This document shows, piece after piece, positions 44,472 to 51,694 of a stretch of DNA of 64,000 nt (within the stretch, counting starts at the first letter, position 1; each line of letters starts with the position of its first letter). Source of the stretch: Rhizobium ecuadorense (GTDB lineage Bacteria; Pseudomonadota; Alphaproteobacteria; Rhizobiales; Rhizobiaceae); NCBI RefSeq assembly GCF_001187535.1, contig NZ_LFIO01001480.1, positions 20,202 to 84,201 of the forward strand. Reading direction: 5' to 3'. Under the pieces are notes generated by a model. It was not told where the DNA came from, made no database searches, and was given only the letters and a program-made list of their open reading frames with translations. The position numbers and the translations under genes were made by a program.

Positions 44472-44792
44472 TTAATAATCATCCCGCCAGCGGCGGCGAT
44501 ACTCGCCACGCCGCTCATCGCGCCAGCGCGGACCATCCCAATCCCGGTGACGCCGCTCCCAGCCCCAGCGGGGCGGACCGCCGTAGAAGGCCACCGGCGG
44601 CGGGCGTCGCCAGTTTCGCCGGCATTCGCCCCAGCGGGTCAGGTGCCAGCCGCGGCCGCACGCATAGTCGACCTTTGTAACATCGCTTGTGACATTGCTC
44701 TGGACATTGATTGTCCCCATCGGCATCGCCTCAGCTGTGCCGATCGAGAGGCTGCCAGCGAGCAAGGCAGCCGCGATAGAAAGTGCCTTCAT
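44472..44792 (-). CDS. Small secreted Arg/Trp-rich protein (GCG_CRPN-like)
   Basis: A 106-residue protein with a signal peptide (MKALSIAAALLAGSLSIGTAEA). The mature part has ACGRGWHLTRWGECRRN, like the G-C-G...C-R-P-N prefix found in a family of small secreted proteobacterial proteins, and then an Arg/Trp-rich tail. Start 44792 is preferred because TGGAG precedes it; ATG 44804 adds only four residues. Function unknown. Confidence 0.7.
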   Translation of the reverse strand: MKALSIAAALLAGSLSIGTAEAMPMGTINVQSNVTSDVTKVDYACGRGWHLTRWGECRRNWRRPPPVAFYGGPPRWGWERRHRDWDGPRWRDERRGEYRRRWRDDY

Positions 44793-44975
44793 CGGAAACT
44801 CCATTTCATCCAGCCACCCTCACCCTAGGGCGGCCAAATTGAACTGGAGATGAACTGAGCGTTCATGTTTGCGGGCGAAATAGAAGCGCTTTCGGACGGC
44901 CGGTCGGAGCGCCGGCCAGCCGTTTTCCCGCAACGGCAACCGCTTCGGGACAAGCCTCCGGCCTGCAAAAACCGT

Positions 44976-45422
44976 TCATGTCCTGCCGGAAAATGAGTCG
45001 GGACCCGGGTCACGCCCGGCGGCGACCTCGATCAGCCGCCCGAGGTAATGCGCCCAGCCTTCCGCATGGCCCGCGCATTGATCGGCGCTCGGCAGACCGC
45101 TATGGGTGAGCCGCAGCAGCGTTCCGCCCCCCTGCTCGATCAGATCGATCTCGACCAGGCTCGAACCCGGCGGCACCACCTCGCTGCCGTCCCAGCCGAA
45201 GCTGTAAGCAAGGCGATGAACCGGCACCACCTCGCGAAACGAGCCGCGCGCAAAGCGGGCGCCGGTGACGTTGACGAGATAGAGCCCGCCCGGCTGCGGC
45301 TCGACCTGCGCTTCCGTTCCCATCCAGCGCAGGATCTTTTCCGGGTCGGTCATCAACGCAAACACCGCGGCCGGCGGCGCCGCGATATGCGCCTCGCGGT
45401 GAACGACGAGGGGGTCTTGCAT
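44976..45422 (-). CDS. SRPBCC/AHSA1-family protein
   Basis: A 148-residue protein with the START-like fold pattern: VHREAHIAAPPAAVFALMTDPEKILRWMG, a central strand VNVTGARFARGSFREVVPVHRLAYSFGW, and a C-terminal GWAHYLGRLIEVAAG helix. These proteins bind hydrophobic ligands in a deep cavity. Often paired with an ArsR regulator, but none is adjacent here. Ligand unknown. Confidence 0.9.
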   Translation of the reverse strand: MQDPLVVHREAHIAAPPAAVFALMTDPEKILRWMGTEAQVEPQPGGLYLVNVTGARFARGSFREVVPVHRLAYSFGWDGSEVVPPGSSLVEIDLIEQGGGTLLRLTHSGLPSADQCAGHAEGWAHYLGRLIEVAAGRDPGPDSFSGRT

Positions 45423-45639
45423 CTCTCTCTCCCATGGTTGTCATGGCCTGCCCTCGCCTTGGGCGGGATCGGCGCTACGCTATTTTGACGGGGTGTCCTC
45501 ATTGGAAGCATGTAGGCAAACGTGTGGGTTCAGCAAGGGCGATGGAGACATTCCTCTCCGAGGCTGGATCGTCACTACGCCCTTCGCTTACGCTCAGTGC
45601 ACTCGCTCCTATCGTCGCTCGACCCCGGTCGGTGCCCTT

Positions 45640-45776
45640 CAGGGCAGATGAGGGGGTGAGGAGCGTCAGAGACGAACGCCTTGAGCGGCAAGCGAAAGGT
45701 ATATGGCCGGGGCATACCGGAACAACCGCCTTGCCCTTCGAGCCACTCACGCCCGGACCACGCCGCATTGCACAAT
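45640..45776. repeat. Remnant of the CAGATGAGGGGG-type intergenic element
   Basis: GCAGATGAGGGGGTGAGGA and the following GCCTTGAGCGGCAAGCGAAAG match sequence flanking the inverted repeat at 47400-47665. It appears to be a half copy. Confidence 0.45.
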
Positions 45777-45820
45777 GAAAGCATTTCACCCTATTGCCAG
45801 CCCGCCGCCTTGCCCCTATT

Positions 45821-45966
45821 GTCCCCGCCGTTCTCAGGGCGGGGTGAAAGTCCCTACCGGCGGTATGCAGTTTCGATTGCGAGCCCGCGAGCGCCTTCTC
45901 AGGAAGGGTCAGCAGATCAGGTGAGATGCCTGAGCCGACGGTCATAGTCCGGATGAAAGAGAACGC
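45821..45966 (+). ncRNA. FMN riboswitch (RFN element)
   Basis: The conserved core is complete: TTCTCAGGGCGGGGTGAAAG, TCCCTACCGGCGGT, AGCCCGCGAGCG, GGTCAGCAGATCAGGTGAGA, then GCCTGAGCCGACGGTCATAG and TCCGGATGAAAGAGAACG. The closing stem pairs CGTTCTC (45829-45835) with GAGAACG (45959-45965). Downstream, CCTTGG (46010-46015) can pair with CCAAAGG (46032-46038), which covers the ribosome site of ribH2; translational control by FMN is inferred from that. Confidence 0.97.
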
Positions 45967-46046
45967 GCGTTCCCACCGCCCTTGCGGCTGTCGGGGACGT
46001 TCGTGATCGCCTTGGGTGATGTGTCTGTTCGCCAAAGGAGATTACA

Positions 46047-46481
46047 ATGACACCCACCCGCTACGCCTTTATCAAAGCCAGCTGGCACGCCGACATCGTC
46101 GACCGCGCCCTTGACGGCTTCCATCAGCTCGTTCCGCCCGAGCAGGTCGATGTGTTCGATGTTCCCGGCGCATTCGAGATGCCGCTGCTTTCCCGTGATC
46201 TTGCCGCAACCGGGCGCTATGCCGCCGTCGTTGCCGCCGCTTTCGTCGTCGACGGTGGAATTTACCGCCACGAATTCGTCGCCCAGGCCGTGGTCGATGG
46301 GCTGATGCGCGCCGGCATGGATACGGGCGTGCCGGTGCTGTCGGTTTCGCTGACGCCGCATCAGTATCAGGAAACCGAGCACCATAAGCAGATCTACCGC
46401 GCACACTTCGTCGAGAAAGGGCGGGAGGCCGCAAAGGCCGCGCTGACGATCGGGAAGACACGCGCCGCTCTTGCAGCGTAA
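46047..46481 (+). CDS. ribH2: 6,7-dimethyl-8-ribityllumazine synthase, RibH2 type
   Basis: A 144-residue lumazine synthase: FIKASWHADIVDRALDGF at the start, VFDVPGAFEMPLLSRDLAATGRYAAVVAAAFVVDGGIYRHEFVAQAVVDGLM, and PVLSVSLTPH. It condenses 5-amino-6-ribitylamino-uracil with butanone phosphate in the step before riboflavin synthase. Rhizobiales often carry two copies: RibH1 in the rib operon and a stand-alone RibH2 under an FMN riboswitch. This layout matches RibH2. Start follows AAAGGAGA. Induced when FMN is low. Confidence 0.95.
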   Translation: MTPTRYAFIKASWHADIVDRALDGFHQLVPPEQVDVFDVPGAFEMPLLSRDLAATGRYAAVVAAAFVVDGGIYRHEFVAQAVVDGLMRAGMDTGVPVLSVSLTPHQYQETEHHKQIYRAHFVEKGREAAKAALTIGKTRAALAA

Positions 46482-46502
46482 AAGGCTGATCCTCGGAACC
46501 GA

Positions 46503-46529
46503 GGCGGCGGGATCGGTCCCGCCGCCTTC
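46503..46529 (+). terminator. Terminator-like hairpin after ribH2
   Basis: GGCGGCGGGA and TCCCGCCGCC form a perfect 10-bp stem with a TCGG tetraloop, 21 bp after the ribH2 stop. Only two T residues follow directly, so it may need help or be bidirectional. Confidence 0.6.
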
Positions 46530-46642
46530 ATCGGGTCAATTCCGACAGAATAATTGATTCGACGCCCTCGCCGCGCTGTGGTCCACTCGACCCCGACATG
46601 TATCGCCATTCTTAATGCATCCAGAACCCCAAGGAGCTGAAG

Positions 46643-47332
46643 ATGAGCAATGCAATGCGCAGTGAACCCCCTATCGAAAATCAGAGAACACGGCCGGTCG
46701 ACACCAAGCTCGAAGTGGTCGTCATCCCCGTTTCCGACGTTGACCGCGCCAAACGTTTTTACGACGGGCTGGGCTGGCGGCTAGACGCCGATTTCGCCAA
46801 TGATGCCGATTTCCGGGTGATCCAGTTTACCCCGCCCGGCTCCGGCTGCGCGATCATCTTCGGCAAGAATATCACCCCCGCGGCACCAGGCTCCGCCCAG
46901 GGGCTGTACCTCATCGTCACCGACATCGAGGCCGCCCGCCGCGATCTCATCGCCCGCGGCGTCGAGGTCAGCGACGTGTTCCATGACGCATCAGGCGTCT
47001 ATGCCGGCAAGGACGAGCCCTATCTCTTCGGACGGCTCAGGATCACCGGTCGCGATCCCGAGCACCGCAGCTACCGCTCCTTCGCCTCGTTCAAGGACCC
47101 CGACGGCAATGGCTGGCTGTTCCAGGAAGTCACCGAGCGCTTGCCTGGACGCATCGACGCCGACGAGACGGCCTTTGCAACGTCGAGCGACCTTGCCTCA
47201 GCGCTGCGCCGCGCGGCGACCGCCCACGGCGAACACGAGAAGCGCAACGGCGGCAAGCACGACGAAGGCTGGCCGGACTGGTACGCCCAATACATGGTCA
47301 GCGAACAAGCCGGCAGGGAACTGCCGCTGTAG
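46643..47332 (+). CDS. VOC/glyoxalase-fold protein
   Basis: A 229-residue protein. One vicinal-oxygen-chelate module occupies residues about 20-160: LEVVVIPVSDVDRAKRFYDGLGWRLDADF, the distal strand LYLIVTDIEAARRDLIARGVEVSDVFHD, and FASFKDPDGNGWLFQEVTERLPG. The tail (about 180-229) holds HGEHEKRNGGKHDEGWPDWYAQYMVSE, a Trp/His motif found in proteins that bind heme or act as a peroxidase/carboxymuconolactone-like tail. Function is unclear: dioxygenase, isomerase and resistance roles occur in this fold. Confidence 0.85.
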   Translation: MSNAMRSEPPIENQRTRPVDTKLEVVVIPVSDVDRAKRFYDGLGWRLDADFANDADFRVIQFTPPGSGCAIIFGKNITPAAPGSAQGLYLIVTDIEAARRDLIARGVEVSDVFHDASGVYAGKDEPYLFGRLRITGRDPEHRSYRSFASFKDPDGNGWLFQEVTERLPGRIDADETAFATSSDLASALRRAATAHGEHEKRNGGKHDEGWPDWYAQYMVSEQAGRELPL

Positions 47333-47340
47333 ATGGCGGT

Positions 47341-47378
47341 AGAGGGACGCAGACGCTCGTCGCGTCTGTGTTGCCTCT
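47341..47378 (+). terminator. Hairpin after the VOC gene
   Basis: AGAGG/CCTCT close a stem whose inner part pairs CGCAGACGC with GCGTCTGTG. It begins 9 bp after the stop codon. No proper T-run follows, so termination is tentative. Confidence 0.4.
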
Positions 47379-47399
47379 TAATAATGATGCAGTCCGCTT

Positions 47400-47665
47400 G
47401 CCTTTCGCTTGCCGCTCAAGGCGAGGCGAAGGACAATGAAGGACGTGCAGTGTAGCCCCCTCATCTGCCTGCCGGCATCTTCTCCCCGAGGCGAGAAGCG
47501 GAATCGCGGCGGCGCCTCGCGTCCCTTGAAACCTCAGCTTGCGAATGAAGGTCGTCCGGCTTGCCCCCTTCTCCCCAGCGGGGAGAAGATGCCGGCAGGC
47601 AGATGAGGGGGCCACACGGCACGTCTTTCATTGTCTCTCGCTTCACCCCGAGCGAAAGTGATGGC
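47400..47665. repeat. Long inverted repeat (CCCCCTCATCTGCCTGCCGG arms)
   Basis: The inner arms 47456-47487 and 47580-47611 are a perfect 32-bp inverted repeat with a 92-bp loop. The pairing continues imperfectly outward for about 40 bp, e.g. ACAATGAAGGACGTGC against GCACGTCTTTCATTGT. It resembles the elements at 9356 and 16831 in its CCCTCAT ends, but is a distinct subfamily. Confidence 0.85.
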
Positions 47666-47677
47666 AAAAAAAGCCCG

Positions 47678-48454
47678 TCACCGCTCGAAAAAATCCCGCC
47701 ACTGTTTCTCGCCAACCAGACAGTCGGCTGCGGGCGCATCCCCCGCGATCTCACGCACTGTCGCCGGCGGCCAAAGGCCGCTGATTTCAAGCACCAGCTT
47801 GCGGCGCACGGCGACCGCGAAATCCTCGATCTTGTGGACCGGCAGCACGAAGGCGCCGGGGCCGCCGATGACGCAATCGGCGTAATATTTGTCGAGCCCG
47901 TCGGGCGCATCGGAAGGCCGCAGCATGATGGCGAGGCCGTTGATGACCATGCCCGCTTCCACCGCCCTGTCGCGGGCTGGTGTCACGGGATTGCCGGAAT
48001 TGTTCGGGCCGTCGCCGGAAACGTCGATGACCTCCCGCGCGCCCTGAAAGGGACTGGCGATGATCATGCTGGCGCCCTGGGCGATGGCGGTGGAGATCGA
48101 GGTGCGCCGCTGTGTGGCGACCGGCCGGGCGTCGAGCTTGTCGGCAAAGGCGATCGCATCCGCTTCCGTCTCGATAATCTGCCAGTCGATCACCGAATCC
48201 TGGACGACATAGCCCGCCCATTCGAAATAGCTGATGGCGATGCGCCCGGTCAGACCGCCTTTGACCGCATCGATGAATTCCTTGTGCTTGAGCGCCTCGA
48301 CATAACCCTGGCGCTGGATGCCGATCTCTTCGAAATCCATCGACCGCGAGGTGTCGACGGCCAGCACCAGCGCCACGTCGACCTCGCTTCTCCCGACCTC
48401 AGCGACCGGGGCGACGCCGGAAAGACCCATCAGCACCGCAAGTGTCGTCAGCAT
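47678..48454 (-). CDS. DUF1194 protein, von Willebrand A-like
   Basis: A 258-residue protein with an N-terminal hydrophobic segment (MLTTLAVLMGLSGVAPVAEVG) and a VWA-like fold: VALVLAVDTSRSMDFEEI (MIDAS DxSxS), ISYFEWAGY, RRTSISTAIAQGASMI and VIDVSGDGPNNSG. A Cys-containing tail ends the protein. Found widely in Rhizobiales; it is probably a periplasmic or lipid-associated adhesion or assembly factor. Function unknown. Confidence 0.88.
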   Translation of the reverse strand: MLTTLAVLMGLSGVAPVAEVGRSEVDVALVLAVDTSRSMDFEEIGIQRQGYVEALKHKEFIDAVKGGLTGRIAISYFEWAGYVVQDSVIDWQIIETEADAIAFADKLDARPVATQRRTSISTAIAQGASMIIASPFQGAREVIDVSGDGPNNSGNPVTPARDRAVEAGMVINGLAIMLRPSDAPDGLDKYYADCVIGGPGAFVLPVHKIEDFAVAVRRKLVLEISGLWPPATVREIAGDAPAADCLVGEKQWRDFFER

Positions 48455-48631
48455 TGGCTATCCAATCCCTGCGCCATTCCCAGGCGAGGCAACTTTAACA
48501 CAGCTTGGCCGGCACCGGACGTGGGGCCGCCCGCGGGGCTTCAATTTTCGGTGATGGATTGGCCAGGCGAGTTGGGCCCTGAGCCGCGCTCCTCCGCGCG
48601 AGGCTCTCGTGTAGCACCGATCAGGACGCCC

Positions 48632-49534
48632 TCAATGCAATGGCAGCCATAACGGGTTTTTCCATGCCTTCAGCGCTTCGAGGAAAACCTGCAGGCGCAA
48701 GGGCAGGAAGCGGCGTGTCGGATAGACCGCATGCACGAATATCTCCTCGGACGACCAGTCGGGCAGCAGGCGGATGAGTTCGCCTCTTCTAATCTCATCG
48801 TCGCAATAGGTGGAAGGCAGCAGACCGATGCCATGCCCGCGATAGGTGAAGGCGCTCACCGCCTCGAAATCCCGGCTCGAGACCGGCCCCGACACCTGCT
48901 GGCGAACCGATTTGAGGCCGCTGACGAGATGCCATTCCGCTTCGCCGTTGCGGCCGTTCAGCAGCACGCACTGGTGGTGCTTCAGGTCCTCGGGCTTTGA
49001 GGGAAGCGGCCTGCCCTTCATATAGTCCGGTGCGGCGACCAGATAGCGCACGCTCTTTCCGAGCCGCTGCGCGACGATCGAGGAATCCTTGAGTTCGCCG
49101 AAGCGGATGCCGAGATCGATATTCTCGGCGATCAGATCGAGGAACAGGTTGGTGACGAAGAGATCAACCTGGATCTCGGGATAGGTCTTCAGGAAGGCCG
49201 AAACGAATTCATAGAAAACCTCCTGCCCGAAGATGACGGGCACGGAGATTTTCAGCAAGCCTTCCGGCTTTCTCTGCGCCTCCGTCAGGGCCTGTTCGGC
49301 GTCGACAAGATGGGCGAGCGGCTCGCTGCACCGATCGAAATAGGCGCTCCCCTGCGCGGTCAGGCTGAGCTTGCGTGTCGTGCGCTGTAGCAGCGTCACG
49401 CCGAGCTGCTCCTCCAGCGACGTCACCTTCCGGCTGACGGTCGAGACCGGCATACCGAGAGAATGGGCGGCGCGGCTGAAGCTGCCGTACCGCGCCACCG
49501 TCACGAAAACCGCGATGTCGTTCAGGTCCGCCAT
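48632..49534 (-). CDS. LysR-family transcriptional regulator
   Basis: A 300-residue protein. HTH: MADLNDIAVFVTVARYGSFSRAAHSLGMPVSTVSRKVTSLEEQL, then the effector domain with ENIDLGIRFGELKDSSIVAQRLG. The start 49534 is favoured because an in-frame ATG at 49558 would put the palindrome at 49543-49560 inside the coding region. Divergent to the SDR-RidA operon at 49728, its probable target. Confidence 0.92.
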   Translation of the reverse strand: MADLNDIAVFVTVARYGSFSRAAHSLGMPVSTVSRKVTSLEEQLGVTLLQRTTRKLSLTAQGSAYFDRCSEPLAHLVDAEQALTEAQRKPEGLLKISVPVIFGQEVFYEFVSAFLKTYPEIQVDLFVTNLFLDLIAENIDLGIRFGELKDSSIVAQRLGKSVRYLVAAPDYMKGRPLPSKPEDLKHHQCVLLNGRNGEAEWHLVSGLKSVRQQVSGPVSSRDFEAVSAFTYRGHGIGLLPSTYCDDEIRRGELIRLLPDWSSEEIFVHAVYPTRRFLPLRLQVFLEALKAWKNPLWLPLH

Positions 49535-49542
49535 GCCGCTAT

Positions 49543-49560
49543 TTTTGCATACATGCAAAA
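49543..49560. promoter_or_regulatory. Palindrome in the LysR-SDR gap
   Basis: TTTTGCAT-AC-ATGCAAAA is a perfect 18-bp inverted repeat located 8 bp upstream of the LysR start and 167 bp from the SDR start. This is the expected place for an autoregulatory LysR operator. Confidence 0.6.
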
Positions 49561-49727
49561 GATAATCCAGATATTTCCATCTAATCGAGGAATGGAGTTT
49601 TTGCCATATTCACCTTGCGAAAACAATCACAACCCGATGGAGGCGCATTCGCAGCCGCCCCATCTCGAGCGACCCGGCCTTCGCAAGCGCAAGACCTTCG
49701 TTGCCCGACTAAATTATGGAGTTCAAC

Positions 49728-50453
49728 ATGACTACCGCAAAGACTGTCATCGTCACGGGCGCCTCCCAGGGAATTGGAGCCGGGCTCGTCAACGCCTTCA
49801 TCGAGCGCGGCTATAATGTCGTCGCCACCTCGCGCCAGGTCAGCGCCTCGGATGCCTTTCAGGCTTCAGATAAGCTGGCGCTCGTCGATGGCGACATCGG
49901 CGATGCCGAAACCGCGGCGCGGGTCGCACAGACCGCGATCGACCGGTTCGGCTCGATCGACGCCCTCGTCAACAATGCCGGCATTTTCTTCAGCAAGCCG
50001 TTCGTCGATTACACCCTGACCGACTTCCGAAAGCTGTCCTCAACCAATCTCGAAGGCTTCATTCACCTGACCCAGTTGGTCGTCCGGCAGATGCTCGCTC
50101 AGAAATCGGGCGGCAGCATCGTCAGCATCACCACCCCGCTGATCGATCATCCGATCGCCGGTTTCTCGGCTTCCGTCGCCATGATGACCAAGGGCGGCAT
50201 CGACGCGATCTCCAAGAACCTGGCGATGGAATATGCAAGTGAGGGAATTCGCGTCAACACGGTGGCTCCCGGGGTCGTCGATACGCCGTTGCACAAGGAC
50301 AATCCGAAAGACTTCCTCAGCACGCTGTCACCGATGGCCGGCATTTCCAACGTCGGGGAAGTCGTCGATGCGGTCGTCTTCCTAACCGAGGCTCCGCGCG
50401 TCACCGGGGAGGTGCTGCACGTCGACGGCGGCGCACATCTGGGCAGATGGTAA
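49728..50453 (+). CDS. Short-chain dehydrogenase/reductase with altered active site
   Basis: A 241-residue SDR: cofactor motif VIVTGASQGIGAGL, NNAG in DALVNNAGIFF, and DTPLHKDNP near the end. The usual YxxxK is replaced: SASVAMMTKGG keeps the Lys, but the position four residues before it is Ala rather than Tyr. Some SDR groups lack the Tyr and act as binding proteins or use another residue. ATG 49728 follows TGGAG; a Met four codons earlier is possible. First gene of an operon with RidA, overlapping by 7 bp. Confidence 0.88.
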   Translation: MTTAKTVIVTGASQGIGAGLVNAFIERGYNVVATSRQVSASDAFQASDKLALVDGDIGDAETAARVAQTAIDRFGSIDALVNNAGIFFSKPFVDYTLTDFRKLSSTNLEGFIHLTQLVVRQMLAQKSGGSIVSITTPLIDHPIAGFSASVAMMTKGGIDAISKNLAMEYASEGIRVNTVAPGVVDTPLHKDNPKDFLSTLSPMAGISNVGEVVDAVVFLTEAPRVTGEVLHVDGGAHLGRW

Positions 50454-50935
50454 ACCACCCGCAAGCGCAGGCAGCCGGCGCAGAACGGCGGCTGCAGGAA
50501 CTCGGCATCACGCTTCCCCCACCGCCGACACCCCTGGGGGCCTATGTCGAGGCGGTCAGATCAGACAAGCTGGTCTTCTTCAGCGGCATGTTGCCAGTCA
50601 TCAACCGCGAGCCGCGCTATGTCGGCCGCGTCGGCGGCGCACTGACGGCCGAAGATGGTCGGAAGGCCGCCGAAACGGCGACACTCAGCGCACTTGCCGC
50701 CGCCAAGGACCATCTCGGCTCGCTGGACAGGGTCGCAAAAGTCGTCAAGCTCGGCGTCTACATCGCCACCGAAGGCGATTTCCGCGACCATCCGAAGGTC
50801 GCGGACGGCGCGTCGGAAATGCTGCTCCAGGTCTTCGGCGAGGAAAAGCTCTCCGGCCGGGTCGTGCTCGGCGTCGCCAGCCTGCCGCTAGGCGTGCCGA
50901 TCGAGCTTGAGCTGATTATTGAGGTCGAGGATTGA
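50447..50935 (+). CDS. RidA-family protein
   Basis: A 162-residue protein of the RidA/YjgF group: LPPPPTPLGAYVEAVRSDKLVFFSGMLPV, then AALAAAKDHLGSLDRVAKVVKLGVYIATEGDF and SGRVVLGVASLPLGVPIELELIIEVE, with the active-site Arg in GRVVLGVAS. RidA hydrolyses reactive imine intermediates. This longer version (YabJ/C-terminal Glu in ELELIIE) suggests a specialised subfamily. It overlaps the SDR gene by 7 bp, so both act in the LysR-controlled pathway. Confidence 0.9.
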   Translation: MVNHPQAQAAGAERRLQELGITLPPPPTPLGAYVEAVRSDKLVFFSGMLPVINREPRYVGRVGGALTAEDGRKAAETATLSALAAAKDHLGSLDRVAKVVKLGVYIATEGDFRDHPKVADGASEMLLQVFGEEKLSGRVVLGVASLPLGVPIELELIIEVED

Positions 50936-51028
50936 ATGGACGGGCGCGCTTCGGCGCGCCTGCATTCCTGGCGTCGCTTGCGCTCACGCCGGCGCCAGCC
51001 GACCGACAAGCGCAAAGCAACCCACGCC

Positions 51029-51568
51029 TCACACCGCCGCCAACAGCAGCACGTAGGCGATGACGCTCACCATCAAGCCACGAAACGCAAAGGTCACGCA
51101 GCGGTATTTGCTGCGGGCGATGGCGGAGAGGATATTGGCGTTTTCGAGATACTGATCGAACAGATAGCGCTCGTCGCGCCGCAGTGCCGCGTCGAAGAAC
51201 AGCTCGCGGTGGTTGTGCCAGGCGCCCCAGAACAGTGAGGTCGAGCTATCCAAACGGCGCGGCAGCACGACGAGGATCGCCGACAGGATTGAGAAGACCG
51301 AGGCTGCGGCAAGCAGGCCCGAGAACAGCATGCTCCCAGACGTGCCGGCGACATAACGCACCGGGTTGAAGACCGCCCTCACCTCGCTGGAACTCACCAG
51401 GAAAGCCAGCATAAATGTAAAGATATAGGCGGCCTTTTGATCAGATATCTTGATCTGATCGTAAAATATATCATTGATTTTCTTGATATGATCGAAATAC
51501 TCGACACCGATATCCGCACTCGACGGCTGACTTAGCATAACCTCAGTTGCAGTTTCGAATTCGCTCAC
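51029..51568 (-). CDS. Pycsar effector (PycTM/DUF5706)-like membrane protein
   Basis: A 179-residue protein with three predicted membrane helices: about 46-63, 80-102 and 157-178. The conserved pattern is present: an N-terminal helix ending ISDQKAAYIFTF (43-52), a VVLPRR turn (100-104), SLFWGAW, a central cytoplasmic helix pair, and ILSAIARSKYRC (146-157). In phage-defence Pycsar systems such proteins open a membrane pore when cCMP or cUMP binds. No pyrimidine cyclase is adjacent: the nearby cyclase gene looks adenine-specific and is not in the same operon. GTG 51568 follows GGAG. Divergent from the FecR-fusion gene. Confidence 0.7.
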   Translation of the reverse strand: MSEFETATEVMLSQPSSADIGVEYFDHIKKINDIFYDQIKISDQKAAYIFTFMLAFLVSSSEVRAVFNPVRYVAGTSGSMLFSGLLAAASVFSILSAILVVLPRRLDSSTSLFWGAWHNHRELFFDAALRRDERYLFDQYLENANILSAIARSKYRCVTFAFRGLMVSVIAYVLLLAAV

Positions 51569-51694
51569 GTGAATACTCCGTCCCCAAGTGTTTCTCTGAT
51601 ATTACACTTGACGGCGAAAGCAAGAACACGTGTGCAATACGCTTGACTTTTCCACGCTACACGGACAAACGGGAGGTGGGATGGGGTCTGGGTC

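Larger units (their letters stand above)
45423..46046. other. Intergenic stretch carrying a repeat remnant and the FMN riboswitch
   Basis: This 624-bp stretch has no protein gene. It contains repeat-derived sequence around 45640-45776 and the riboswitch at 45821-45966, followed by the leader of ribH2. Confidence 0.8.
47333..47677. other. Intergenic stretch made largely of a long inverted repeat
   Basis: This 345-bp stretch between convergent genes has no protein gene. It holds a hairpin right after the VOC gene and the long inverted repeat at 47400-47665. Confidence 0.7.
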
